Positions 42,577-50,933 of a DNA stretch of 64,000 nucleotides are shown one piece after another. The notes beneath the pieces were generated by a model, which saw only the letters and a list, made by a program, of their open reading frames with translations, was not told the DNA's origin and did not search any database. The DNA is from JAFDVL01 sp031409955 (GTDB lineage: Bacteria; Acidobacteriota; Blastocatellia; RBC074). Every line of letters starts with the position of its first letter. Position 1 is the stretch's first letter. A program made the translations under genes and the position numbers. The stretch spans positions 40,301 through 104,300 of the forward strand of contig JANNYF010000365.1 of the NCBI GenBank assembly GCA_031409955.1. The letters are read 5' to 3'.

Positions 42577-43533
42577 ATGAAGCGAAAGTTGTTCATCGCA
42601 ATTGCTATTGTTATGGTTGGTTACAACCTGTCAACCCCTTCTCAAACACAACCACCCGTTAATTCATCTCCTGTACAACCGCCCACCAAAGAAACGCAAC
42701 CTGAACCCAATTCGCAATCCCAAAAGAAGAGCGACCGACTCATCGTCAAAACCAATATGGTCAGCGTGACAGTGACGGTCAGCGATAAAAACCGCCGCTT
42801 CGTAACAGGTCTGACGAAGAACGACTTTGAGGTGTATGACGACAACGTCAAGCAAGAAATCGCACTGTTTGCGACGCAAGACTCACCGCTCACCTTGGGG
42901 ATTGTCTACGACGTTTCGGGTTCGATGAATCCGCTCAGCACGCAATCGTTTCGCGCGCTCAAAGGGCTGTTTGAATATTCGCACACGGACGATGAGTTTT
43001 TTGTGGTTTCCTTCAATAACCGCGCCAAACTGCTTCAGGATTTCACGTCGGTTCCGAATGACATCATCAATCGCGCCGTGTTTATTAAACCCAAAGGCAG
43101 CACGGCGCTGTTCGATGCGGTGTATCTGGCGTTGGAAAAAGTCAAAGAAGGTCGCCACGAAAAGAAAGCCTTGCTCATCATTTCGGACGGCGAAGAAAAC
43201 GGCAGTCGGTATTCGTTCGGAGAACTGCGCAAGGCCTTGCGAGAAACCGATGCCCAGCTTTTTGCGATTGGCCTGGGAACAGGCGGAACGTTGCCGCATA
43301 TCACAGAAACTTCGGGCGGGCTGACGTTCTTTCCGATGGAATACGGCGAGGTCGGCGATATTTATACCCGCATCGCGTTGATGCTGCGCAATCAATATGT
43401 CGTCGGGTTTTATCCCACCGACGAAAGCACAACCTCGCGCTGGCACAAGCTGCGCATCAAGGTAAATGTGCCCAAGCAGCTTGGGAAAATGACGGTGTTT
43501 TATCGCAATGGGTATGAATCCTCGGACAGATAA
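42577..43533 (+). CDS. Secreted VWA-domain protein (acidobacterial VWFA-related type)
   Basis: A 318-residue protein: short signal peptide, a Pro/Gln/Ser-rich spacer, then the family's beta domain (VTVTVSDKNRRFVTGLTKNDFEVYDDN). The VWA domain has an intact metal site, YDVSGSMNP (DxSxS), with IISDGEENGSR later. The C-terminus (RNQYVVGFYPTDES, then LRIKVNVPKQ) is typical of this Acidobacteriota family. Unlike the VWA gene at 24947-26095, the MIDAS motif is complete. CGGAGG lies 5 bases before the ATG. Confidence 0.88.
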   Translation: MKRKLFIAIAIVMVGYNLSTPSQTQPPVNSSPVQPPTKETQPEPNSQSQKKSDRLIVKTNMVSVTVTVSDKNRRFVTGLTKNDFEVYDDNVKQEIALFATQDSPLTLGIVYDVSGSMNPLSTQSFRALKGLFEYSHTDDEFFVVSFNNRAKLLQDFTSVPNDIINRAVFIKPKGSTALFDAVYLALEKVKEGRHEKKALLIISDGEENGSRYSFGELRKALRETDAQLFAIGLGTGGTLPHITETSGGLTFFPMEYGEVGDIYTRIALMLRNQYVVGFYPTDESTTSRWHKLRIKVNVPKQLGKMTVFYRNGYESSDR

Positions 43534-43545
43534 TGGCGCACAAAA

Positions 43546-43583
43546 AAGTAAGGGGCGAAGCTGATTCAGCCTCGCCCTTACTT
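43546..43583 (-). terminator. Terminator of the Lol-like operon (possibly bidirectional)
   Basis: AAGTAAGGGGCGAAGC and GCCTCGCCCTTACTT form a stem of about 15 bp with one bulge. Read on the minus strand the stem is followed by TTTTTTG, an intrinsic terminator for lolA. The VWA gene converges from the other side. Confidence 0.75.
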
Positions 43584-43603
43584 CCATAACTCGAAAACGA
43601 ACG

Positions 43604-44308
43604 TTAGATTTTGTCTACGACTTTGGTGCCGGACGGAATGTTCACATTGAACGCTGCATCCGCAATGTTCGGGTTGATTTCCATGTTGGTGAATTTGACC
43701 AGCGTCGAATCGCCGTTGCGCTCGTACATTTGATATTGCACCGGCAGCCAGAATTCATTGCTCACCCACAATTCAATGCGGCTGAACGCGCTGCCCGTTT
43801 TGGGCACAAGTTGCAATCGCGTCGCTGGTTTGCCACCGACCAACTCATCCTTCACATACTCGACGTTGTAATCTTTAGTCAGCGATTCAAGCGAACTGTC
43901 CAATCCGACCAGCGCGGAATAGCTGCTGGTTTTGCCTTTCGCCGCTTTTGAGAGCGTGGATTTAAAGACCTGATTGATGCGCGGTTGATAGAAGGTCAGA
44001 TTTTCGCCGACCACCGAAACGCTTTTCTGATCGGGTTTCGTGTAATCAATGCGCAGTTTGCTTTTACCTTTGCCGCCGGGTTTGTAGATGAAGGTGCCGT
44101 AATCGGTTTCGGTCGAGCCGATTTGCGGATTGCGTCGTTGCTGCACCATCGCAGCACGCATTGATCGCAGGCTGCGATGCGCGGTTTGCATCTTGGACAG
44201 CACGCCCGTGAGCAATTGTGTCGCGGCTTTGGCTTCGGTGTTTTGATAAATGCCAACTGTCATCATCAACAGAGCAGCGATGACGGCGAGGCTGATAGTA
44301 CGTTTCAT
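43604..44308 (-). CDS. LolA-like outer-membrane lipoprotein carrier protein
   Basis: A 234-residue periplasmic protein with a signal peptide (SLAVIAALLMMTVGI). The LolA-like half-barrel shows GTFIYKPGGKGKSKLRIDY, GENLTFYQPRINQVF, TRLQLVPKTGSAFSRIELWV and FNVNIPSGTKVVD near the end. LolA carries lipoproteins across the periplasm from the LolCDE complex. It is the last gene of the operon containing the LolD-like ATPase and LolC/MacB-like permease, which supports the role. ATG 44308 has GGGAG upstream. Confidence 0.82.
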   Translation of the reverse strand: MKRTISLAVIAALLMMTVGIYQNTEAKAATQLLTGVLSKMQTAHRSLRSMRAAMVQQRRNPQIGSTETDYGTFIYKPGGKGKSKLRIDYTKPDQKSVSVVGENLTFYQPRINQVFKSTLSKAAKGKTSSYSALVGLDSSLESLTKDYNVEYVKDELVGGKPATRLQLVPKTGSAFSRIELWVSNEFWLPVQYQMYERNGDSTLVKFTNMEINPNIADAAFNVNIPSGTKVVDKI

Positions 44309-44398
44309 AATGCAAAATTCTCCCATTAATACTGTAACGAAATGCGATCAACGCGGGCTTCGATGTGCCAAGATTACTGTGGGATTGTCACATCGTTC

Positions 44399-44770
44399 TT
44401 ACTGAAACCAGACACTGTAGCCCGTGACTTTGCCGCGCGGGTCGGTCTCGATAATGCAATCCGCGACTTCAATGTCAGGCCGGATCACTTCGCGCAAGTA
44501 AAGCTGCACGACTTCTTTCGGATCGTTCTTGAGCCGTTCCGATCTGCCACTGCGCGTGGCAAATGTGGTGATCTTGTTTGATTCAATGCTCCAGCGCCGC
44601 ACGACTTCTTCATTCGGCGTGCGAAGCGGACGATCCCGATCACCAAAGAATTGTCCTGGAACTAAAAAGACCGTAGCGATAATTAGGATTACGAGCAAAT
44701 CGTATTGCCAGGTTCCCCGTTCGTACGACCAGATAAAAATATTTCTGATTTTGCTGAGCAGCTTTTCCAT
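44399..44770 (-). CDS. Small single-pass membrane protein in the Lol-like operon
   Basis: A 123-residue protein of unknown family. A short cationic N-terminus (KLLSKIRNIFIWSYERGTW) leads into one membrane helix (LLVILIIATVFLVPG). A soluble part of about 80 residues follows, probably outside the membrane, with VVQLYLREVIRPDIEVAD and VTGYSVWFQ at the end. It lies between LolD and LolA on the same strand, so it may be an accessory to the transporter or the chaperone. ATG 44770 was used; a TTG at 44803 overlapping the lolD stop is an alternative start. Confidence 0.65.
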   Translation of the reverse strand: MEKLLSKIRNIFIWSYERGTWQYDLLVILIIATVFLVPGQFFGDRDRPLRTPNEEVVRRWSIESNKITTFATRSGRSERLKNDPKEVVQLYLREVIRPDIEVADCIIETDPRGKVTGYSVWFQ

Positions 44771-44799
44771 AGCAGTTTCACTTTCCAAACGAGGTGAGA

Positions 44800-45474
44800 T
44801 CAATGGCTCACGATCTGTCCGTCACGCATCAAAATTTTGCGACTGGCAATCTCCGCCGCTTCGGGGTTGTGCGTAATCATCACAATAGTCTGACCGATGT
44901 CCCGATTCAACTGCACCAACATCTGCAAAACGATTTCGGAGTTTTCCGAATCCAGATTGCCGGTCGGCTCATCTGCCAAAATGATCGCTGGACGATTGAT
45001 GACCGCTCGCGCCAGCGCCACGCGTTGTTGCTCTCCACCCGATAATTCCAGAGGCTTGTGCTGCATTTTATTTTCTAACTTGAGTAAGCGCAAGACTTCG
45101 CGGCGTAGTTCGGCATTGCCGTTGCCTGAGTTGCCGTGAATATGCTCGGCCAGCTTCAGGTTTCCTTCGGCGGTCAGGGTCGGAAACAAATTGAAGCGCT
45201 GAAACACAAACCCGATTTTGCGGCGGCGAATGTCGGTGCGCTGCGCGTCGCCCACGGCTGCTAAATCTTCGCCATCTACGATTACCTTGCCACTCGTTGG
45301 TTTCAGCAAGCCGCCCAGAATATGCAGCAACGTAGATTTGCCGCTGCCCGAATGCCCCATAATGGAGACGAATTCACCTTTCTCGACGCCAAGGTTCACG
45401 CCGCGCAACGCATGCACATCAACCTTGCCGACGCGATAGGTCATCACCAAATTGTCTGTCTGCAAAATGGGCAT
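44800..45474 (-). CDS. lolD: LolD-like ABC transporter ATP-binding protein
   Basis: A 224-residue ATPase of the LolD/MacB group. Walker A GHSGSGKST, Q-loop FVFQRFNLFPTLTAEGN, signature LSGGEQQRVALARA, Walker B IILADEPTGNLDS. With the upstream FtsX-like permease it should drive lipoprotein release or another extrusion step. It starts 6 bases after the permease stop. Confidence 0.92.
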   Translation of the reverse strand: MPILQTDNLVMTYRVGKVDVHALRGVNLGVEKGEFVSIMGHSGSGKSTLLHILGGLLKPTSGKVIVDGEDLAAVGDAQRTDIRRRKIGFVFQRFNLFPTLTAEGNLKLAEHIHGNSGNGNAELRREVLRLLKLENKMQHKPLELSGGEQQRVALARAVINRPAIILADEPTGNLDSENSEIVLQMLVQLNRDIGQTIVMITHNPEAAEIASRKILMRDGQIVSH

Positions 45475-45480
45475 AAGCTT

Positions 45481-46572
45481 TTATTCGTAGGATAATGCTT
45501 TGACCGCATCCTGATTTGCCGCACGCACCGCTGGATAAAATGCGCCACCAATGCCCGCTGCCAAACCAATCAAGGCGGCAATCGCAATCCACGAGAACTG
45601 AAATTCAACTTGCAAGGTCGTGGTTGCCCCAATCACCCAGCCAATCATCAACGCGGCGATCAACCCAACCGTGACTCCAATCAAACTAATCGTGATGGCC
45701 TCTTTTTCTATTACGGTAATAATGAACCGCTTGGATGCGCCGAGCGATTTTAAGATGCCAATCTCGCGCGTGCGTTCGGTAATCGTCGTGTACATCGCCA
45801 GTAAAATGACCAATGAACTGACAATCGTCGAAAGCACCAGAATCGTTCTGATAAAGCCGTTAAGGCCCGGAATTGCTCGCTCGAAACTTGGTAAATCCCG
45901 AATCAGTTGCACGGTATTCCCCGGCAATTCCGCGTTGATGCGGCGTTGCACCTCTTCCTGTTTTTCCGGGTCAACGCATTTGACCATCATCAACGTGCAT
46001 TTGTTGGCAGAAGCTAGATAGTTCTGCATCGCGGTCAGCGACATCTTGATGCGCGAACCTGACGGAGGTGAATAGATGCCGACGACTTTGAGTTTCTTGC
46101 CAAAGACATCAATTTCGTTGCCGATCTTCGCCTTGGACTTTGCCGCTTTGAAATCGTCCACGATGACTTCGTTGTCGTTTTGGAAGAGGCGTCCTTCAAT
46201 GATCTTCAGGCCACTCATTGCCGCATAACTCTCAAACTCAATTCCCTCCACCGCCTCTATTCCAATTCCCGCGCCGCCGCCCTGAATATATGCGCCCACC
46301 GGGCTGACGGATTTCACGCCTTCAATCTGCCGGAGCCGATCAGCATACCGAATGTCGAGCGGCAACGAGGAAGTCGTCAGCACGCCGGAGCCAGGTCGCA
46401 AAAATCGAATCTCTCCACCCACGCCTTTCTCCCGCTTCATTCGATCATTAAGCATGCCGCGTACCAGACCAGTATTGATCAGAATCAGCACGACGCCCAG
46501 CGCGACGCCGATCACGCTGACCAGCGTGCGCGTTGGGCGTTGGCGAATGTTGGCTAAAATCAAACTGTCCAT
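45481..46572 (-). CDS. FtsX-like/MacB-LolC type ABC transporter permease
   Basis: A 363-residue membrane protein with the MacB-like layout. TM1 (TLVSVIGVALGVVLILINTG) is followed by a periplasmic core of about 200 residues (ADRLRQIEGVKSVSPVG to DLPSFERAIPGL). Three C-terminal helices follow (TILVLSTIVSSLVILLAMY, ISLIGVTVGLIAALMIGWVIG, WIAIAALIGLAAGIGG), with the cytoplasmic coupling segment TERTREIGILKSLGAS between them. One permease gene implies a homodimer. Lipoprotein release is inferred from lolD and lolA nearby; macrolide-type export is the alternative. Confidence 0.88.
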   Translation of the reverse strand: MDSLILANIRQRPTRTLVSVIGVALGVVLILINTGLVRGMLNDRMKREKGVGGEIRFLRPGSGVLTTSSLPLDIRYADRLRQIEGVKSVSPVGAYIQGGGAGIGIEAVEGIEFESYAAMSGLKIIEGRLFQNDNEVIVDDFKAAKSKAKIGNEIDVFGKKLKVVGIYSPPSGSRIKMSLTAMQNYLASANKCTLMMVKCVDPEKQEEVQRRINAELPGNTVQLIRDLPSFERAIPGLNGFIRTILVLSTIVSSLVILLAMYTTITERTREIGILKSLGASKRFIITVIEKEAITISLIGVTVGLIAALMIGWVIGATTTLQVEFQFSWIAIAALIGLAAGIGGAFYPAVRAANQDAVKALSYE

Positions 46573-46575
46573 TCG

Positions 46576-47631
46576 TTACGGCTGTTTGTCTAAGTCGGTT
46601 TCTGGTAGCTTTTGGTCGTTTTCCAGCACGAAGGCGGTCGCCGGTAAATCTTCCAAATTGAATTCTGTACTCTCGGCCAGAAAGTTGAGTTCGGCAGAGT
46701 ATTGATCGTAGGGACGTCGAACTTCGATGACACTTGGACGCAAAACCTGACTGTCTGCGTTGAGTTTTGCGTAATTCGAGTAGCGCACATCCGTAATCAA
46801 TCTGCCTTTGTCGTCAAAGACCTGTTGGCGTTTCAATTGCAACTGACTGGTGCGATCAAACCAGAAACGACGCTTGAGCAGGCCAATGTTTTTCGTGGTG
46901 TCGGTGATCTCCATTTCTGAAATTACATAGAAACTGCGAATCACACGCGCATTTTTTTTCGCGCCCGGTCGCGTGTCGGGTTCCTCGCTCAACTCTTCCT
47001 GCATGCTGTATACAAATCCCGCTTTGCCAACTTGCAACGGGCGTACCAGCAACGCGTCGGTGAAATGAAACGGGCGCGCATTGATGAAGCCGGATTGTTG
47101 CGCTTCCTTGCTGCTTTGCAGTTTCTCGCGCCAACGACTGTAATCCGCGTTGTTGGTGCCGAGCAAAAAGCGTTTGTACTTGTCGTAGTAAATCGCCACT
47201 TTGAAATGCTCGGAGTCCGAAACCATTTCTGCGAGTTTCGTTTTGGCGACGGGAACTTGAATGATCAGGCGAATATTGCCCGGTCGCTTCAACACCACTG
47301 TTGCATCCGCTGCGCCGCGATAACGTTCAGAGGCGGCAGAGTCCACAAACTTCATCGAAATCCGCGTGGCGCGCATAGAGTCAAGCTCTGTGAAGAGCTT
47401 GAGCTGCGCAACTAACGCATCGAAATCGGCCTCCGCGACAGGCGTCAGCGGTTGGGGAATGGATTCGTCTTTATACTTAACCAGACTGGCACAGGAATTC
47501 AGCAGCGCGGTAGTTGCCAGAAAACACACAGTCAAGAGCAAATAAAGCGTTGGGCGAAGCGTTAGTCGAAGCGTTAGTCGAGATAAGGGGCGAAGCGACA
47601 CACGGCTTCGTTTCAGATTGGCCTCAGTCAT
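46576..47631 (-). CDS. Putative lipoprotein, LolB/DUF4292-like
   Basis: A 351-residue protein. A long basic N-region partly built from a 12-base tandem repeat (47555-47578, encoding TLRLTLRP) leads to LTVCFLATTALLNSC, a plausible lipobox. The body has beta-sheet LolA/LolB-like features: FTELDSMRATRISMKFVD, GAADATVVLKRPGNIRLII, FKVAIYYDKYKRFLLG, RFWFDRTSQLQLKRQQVFD. It heads the operon 3 bases before the permease and may be the outer-membrane acceptor or a LolB substitute. ATG 47631 was preferred over the frame from 47763, which starts without a signal. Confidence 0.68.
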   Translation of the reverse strand: MTEANLKRSRVSLRPLSRLTLRLTLRPTLYLLLTVCFLATTALLNSCASLVKYKDESIPQPLTPVAEADFDALVAQLKLFTELDSMRATRISMKFVDSAASERYRGAADATVVLKRPGNIRLIIQVPVAKTKLAEMVSDSEHFKVAIYYDKYKRFLLGTNNADYSRWREKLQSSKEAQQSGFINARPFHFTDALLVRPLQVGKAGFVYSMQEELSEEPDTRPGAKKNARVIRSFYVISEMEITDTTKNIGLLKRRFWFDRTSQLQLKRQQVFDDKGRLITDVRYSNYAKLNADSQVLRPSVIEVRRPYDQYSAELNFLAESTEFNLEDLPATAFVLENDQKLPETDLDKQP

Positions 47632-47763
47632 AGAAAATCTTGACTCGTCATTACATAGCGGGTTGCCCAGAAACAAGGCAGCCAAGCTAACAGATGACCT
47701 ATACCTTGTCAAACCTACGCCAAATGAAGGCGCGGGCGATTCCGCATAGGTTTTGCTGAACAT

Positions 47764-48897
47764 TTATTGAATGGCGCTGCTGCTTTTCAAGGCCACAATC
47801 TCATCCGCGCTGAAGCCCCAATCCGTCAATGCTTCTTCCGTATGTTCACCCGCCAAAGCCGGAGCGCGCTGAATCGTGGGCGCAGTGCGACTGAAGCGAG
47901 GCGCGGGGGCAGGTTGCACAACGCCTTCGAGTTCGACGAACGTGCCGCGCGCCTGATTGTGCAGGTGGTTTGGCGCTTCGTCCAAGTCCAGCACAGGTGC
48001 AAAGCAAACGTCGGAACCTTCCATCAACGCACACCATTCTGCGCGCGTCCTGGTTTTGAAAACAGCGGTGAGTTTGTCCTTCAGTTCCGGCCAGTGCTGC
48101 GGGTTCATCTGCGGCTGAAAGGCCGGGTCATCCGCTAGGCCGCAATGTTGCAGCAGGAGCGCGTAAAACTGCGGCTCAATCGAACCAATCGCCACGTACT
48201 TGCCGTCGGCACATTCGTAGGTGTCATAAAAATGCGCGCCACCATCGAGCATGTTCACGCCGCGCTGATTGCTCCAATGGCCTAACGCTTTGCGACCGTA
48301 AATAATCGCCATCAAGGCTGCTGCGCCATCGGTCATTGCCGCATCAATCACCTGGCCTTGCCCTGATCGCTGCGCTTCGAGTAAGGCGCACACAATGCCA
48401 AAGGCGAGCATCATTCCGCCGCCCCCGAAATCGCCGATGAGGTTGAGCGGCGGCACGGGCTTTTCACCTTTCCGTCCAATAGCGTGCAATGCGCCCGTCA
48501 ACGCGATGTAGTTGATGTCGTGTCCGGCGGCGTCCTTCAGCGGCCCCGTTTGCCCCCAACCAGTCATCCGTCCGTACACCAAGCGCGGGTTGCGTGCTGA
48601 ACAAACTTCCGGGCCAAGTCCGAGCCGCTCCATCACACCGGGACGAAAGCCTTCGATCAACGCATCAGCGGTTTCGATCAATCGCAGCACTGTTGCGACG
48701 CCGTCAGGGTGTTTCAAATCCACCGCGATTGAGCGGCGACCGCGCAAATACACATCGCGTCTGGAGCCTGTGCCTTTGGCGCTCAAGCGATCTATGCGAA
48801 GCACTTCCGCGCCCATATCCGCCAGCATCATCGCGCAGAACGGGCCGGGGCCGATGCCTGCAAGTTCGACAATTTTGATTCCTTGGAGTGGTCCCAT
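47764..48897 (-). CDS. Alpha-methylacyl-CoA racemase (CaiB/BaiF CoA-transferase family III)
   Basis: Interconverts (R)- and (S)-2-methylacyl-CoA, as in branched-chain fatty acid breakdown. The 377-residue protein starts MGPLQGIKIVELAGIGPGPF. The catalytic His in AGHDINY is His126 and the catalytic Asp in LIGDFGGGGM is Asp156, exactly the residue numbers of the mycobacterial enzyme MCR. ECADGKYVAIGSIE is also typical. ATG 48897 has AGGAG 8 bases upstream; the longer frame from 48975 translates the adjoining palindrome. It stops 132 bases before the Lol-like operon on the same strand. Confidence 0.93.
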   Translation of the reverse strand: MGPLQGIKIVELAGIGPGPFCAMMLADMGAEVLRIDRLSAKGTGSRRDVYLRGRRSIAVDLKHPDGVATVLRLIETADALIEGFRPGVMERLGLGPEVCSARNPRLVYGRMTGWGQTGPLKDAAGHDINYIALTGALHAIGRKGEKPVPPLNLIGDFGGGGMMLAFGIVCALLEAQRSGQGQVIDAAMTDGAAALMAIIYGRKALGHWSNQRGVNMLDGGAHFYDTYECADGKYVAIGSIEPQFYALLLQHCGLADDPAFQPQMNPQHWPELKDKLTAVFKTRTRAEWCALMEGSDVCFAPVLDLDEAPNHLHNQARGTFVELEGVVQPAPAPRFSRTAPTIQRAPALAGEHTEEALTDWGFSADEIVALKSSSAIQ

Positions 48898-48914
48898 TTG
48901 GTGATCTCCTGTGA

Positions 48915-49004
48915 GCGGAACCGTACCGCGAGCGGTAGCGAGCGCACTTGATGATGGCTCATAGTCGCTGGACACGCTCGCTACCGCTCGCGGTACTGTT
49001 CCGC
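48915..49004. repeat. 90-bp palindromic element overlapping the rnhB 3' end
   Basis: Arms 48915-48944 and 48975-49004 are complementary at 29 of 30 positions, separated by a 30-base loop. The arm phrase is GTACCGCGAGCGGTAGCGAGCG. The right arm encodes the last residues of RNase HII (LFAAEQYRER) and supplies its stop codon. Confidence 0.85.
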
Positions 49005-49649
49005 TGCAAACAACCCAACTTGTTCGGCTTCTGGCAACACTTTGCGAAACGTCAGCCGATGAATTTTGGTTGGCCCACTCACGCGCAAAGCTTGCAGATG
49101 TTCCGCTGTGCCATAGCCAACATTACTCTTAAATCCATAGCCGGGAAACGCTTCGTCATAGTCCCTCATCCACTGATCTCGCGCGACTTTGGCGATGATC
49201 GAAGCGGCAGCAATCGAAACCGATTTCGCGTCGCCTTTGATAATGGCTTTTTGGGTGATGGCGATTTCCTTGAGTTGCAGCGCATCAATCAAGAGGTAAT
49301 CCGGCGCGGGATTGAGCGCAGCAATCGCCGCACACATGGCTTTGCGAGTGGCGCGCAGGATATTGATGCGGTCAATCTCGTCGGCTTCCACGCGAGCGAT
49401 GAAGTAGGCAATCGCAGTTTCCCGGATTTCGAGGTCGAGCTTTTCGCGCGTTGCTGCCGTAAGCTTTTTGGAATCGTTCAGCCCCGCCGGAATACAGGCC
49501 AGATCAAGTATGACCGCCGCCGCGACCACCGGGCCAGCCAATGCGCCGCGCCCGACTTCATCAATGCCGGCGATAAGAATTGCGCCGGACGCGAGCGCTT
49601 CGGTTTCAAAAGTCGCATCGCAAATGATCGGCAAAGAGGCTTGTGGCAT
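48981..49649 (-). CDS. rnhB: Ribonuclease HII
   Basis: Cleaves RNA in RNA-DNA hybrids and at single embedded ribonucleotides. The 222-residue protein has the catalytic GIDEVGRGALAGP, NDSKKLTAATRE, LLIDALQLK and SIAAASIIAKVARD. ATG 49649 was chosen because the longer frame from 49712 would translate a perfect 19-bp hairpin. The extreme C-terminus is encoded by a palindromic element. It is the last gene of the ffh-rplS cluster, a common position. Confidence 0.93.
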   Translation of the reverse strand: MPQASLPIICDATFETEALASGAILIAGIDEVGRGALAGPVVAAAVILDLACIPAGLNDSKKLTAATREKLDLEIRETAIAYFIARVEADEIDRINILRATRKAMCAAIAALNPAPDYLLIDALQLKEIAITQKAIIKGDAKSVSIAAASIIAKVARDQWMRDYDEAFPGYGFKSNVGYGTAEHLQALRVSGPTKIHRLTFRKVLPEAEQVGLFAAEQYRER

Positions 49650-49665
49650 GGGCAAAAAATAAAGC

Positions 49666-49710
49666 GGCGCATCTGATGATGAGCATTGCACGCTCATCAT
49701 CAGATGCGCC
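49666..49710 (-). terminator. Strong hairpin between rplS and rnhB
   Basis: GGCGCATCTGATGATGAGC (49666-49684) and its exact complement at 49692-49710 give a perfect 19-bp stem with a 7-base loop. On the minus strand it is followed by GCTTTATTTTTTG. It looks like an intrinsic terminator after rplS, but rnhB starts only 17 bases on, so partial termination or attenuation is possible. Confidence 0.65.
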
Positions 49711-49764
49711 AAATTCTCTCACTTGAATGCGTCAAACGCCCGCAGGAGACCCCGCACGAGAAAG

Positions 49765-50151
49765 CTATTTAGCCGCCTTCGCGGTCGCTTTCGCGGTGCG
49801 TGAACGCATATCGCGCTCTCGCAGACGAGCCGCTTTGCCGCGCAGTTTACGCAGGTAGTACAGCTTGGCGCGTCGTACGCGACCATGCTTGACGACTTCG
49901 ATTTTGCCGATAATTGTGGCGTGCAACGGGAAGATGCGTTCGACGCCAATGCTAAAGGAAGTTTTGCGCACCGTGATGGATTCACGCACGCCGCTGCCGC
50001 GCCGGGCGATTACCACGCCCTCAAAGGCTTGCAAACGTTCTTTGTTGTCGCTTTCCTTGATGCGCACGTGAACGCGCACCGTATCGCCCGGAATAAATTC
50101 GGGAATATCGCTGCGCAACTGCGCCTTGTCTATTTGATCCAATGATTGCAT
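49765..50151 (-). CDS. rplS: 50S ribosomal protein L19
   Basis: A 128-residue protein matching L19 throughout: IPEFIPGDTVRVHVRI, RLQAFEGVVIARRGSG, SFSIGVERIFPLH, KHGRVRRAKLYYLR. The Ala/Lys-rich tail (TAKATAKAAK) is a common extension. It lies 8 bases downstream of trmD as in most bacteria. Confidence 0.97.
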   Translation of the reverse strand: MQSLDQIDKAQLRSDIPEFIPGDTVRVHVRIKESDNKERLQAFEGVVIARRGSGVRESITVRKTSFSIGVERIFPLHATIIGKIEVVKHGRVRRAKLYYLRKLRGKAARLRERDMRSRTAKATAKAAK

Positions 50152-50159
50152 AAGTCACC

Positions 50160-50912
50160 TCAAGTTTCTTGTTGTCTCAACTGTTCTTCAATCCAACGCT
50201 GCTCCTGTTCGGTGAGTGCAGCGTGCGTCAATAAGGCTTTTATCAAGTCTGGACGCATTTTCAATGTCTTGCGTAAGGCCGCTTGCCTGCGCCATTGGGC
50301 AATGTTGGCGTGATGCCCGCTCAGTAAAACTTCCGGCACATCCATTCCGTTGAAGCTGGCAGGCCGCGTGTAATTCGGAAAATCCAGCAGGCCTGTCGAG
50401 AACGAATCATTCACCGCGGAAGTCTCGCTGCCCAACACATTCGGCAGCAACCGCGTAATCGCATCCACCAACACCATCGCCGGAATCTCCCCGCCTGTCA
50501 GCACGTAATCGCCGATGGAAATTTCATCGGTGACGAGATGCTGCACCACGCGTTCGTCTACGCCTTCGTACCGCCCGCACAGCAAAATCATTTGCGTGAA
50601 GTTGCTGGCAAATCGCTCGGCTTCCGCCTGGCGAAAGACGCGACCTTGTGGCGTGAGCAGGACAACAGCGGTCTGCTCATCGGGTTTGCATATCGCTTCA
50701 ACCGCGCGAAAGATCGGCTCTGGTTTTAGCACCATCCCATCGTCGCCGCCGAAGGGGCGATCATCTACGATGTGATGCTTGTCAGTTGTAAAAGAACGTA
50801 AATCGTGAATATTAACTTCGATCTGCCCCTGTTGTTTGGCGCGCCGAATGATTCCAAATTCAAACGGCCCGGCAAAGAATTCCGGGAAGATTGTCAGCAG
50901 ATCGAAACGCAT
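50160..50912 (-). CDS. trmD: tRNA (guanine-N1-)-methyltransferase
   Basis: Makes m1G37 in tRNAs, preventing frameshifts. The 250-residue SPOUT enzyme shows MRFDLLTIFPEFF, DDRPFGGDDGMVLK, LCGRYEGVDERV, SIGDYVLTGGE and PNYTRPASFNG. Between rimM and rplS, the standard place. Confidence 0.97.
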   Translation of the reverse strand: MRFDLLTIFPEFFAGPFEFGIIRRAKQQGQIEVNIHDLRSFTTDKHHIVDDRPFGGDDGMVLKPEPIFRAVEAICKPDEQTAVVLLTPQGRVFRQAEAERFASNFTQMILLCGRYEGVDERVVQHLVTDEISIGDYVLTGGEIPAMVLVDAITRLLPNVLGSETSAVNDSFSTGLLDFPNYTRPASFNGMDVPEVLLSGHHANIAQWRRQAALRKTLKMRPDLIKALLTHAALTEQEQRWIEEQLRQQET

Positions 50913-50933
50913 CGCTTCATCACAAATCCGGCG

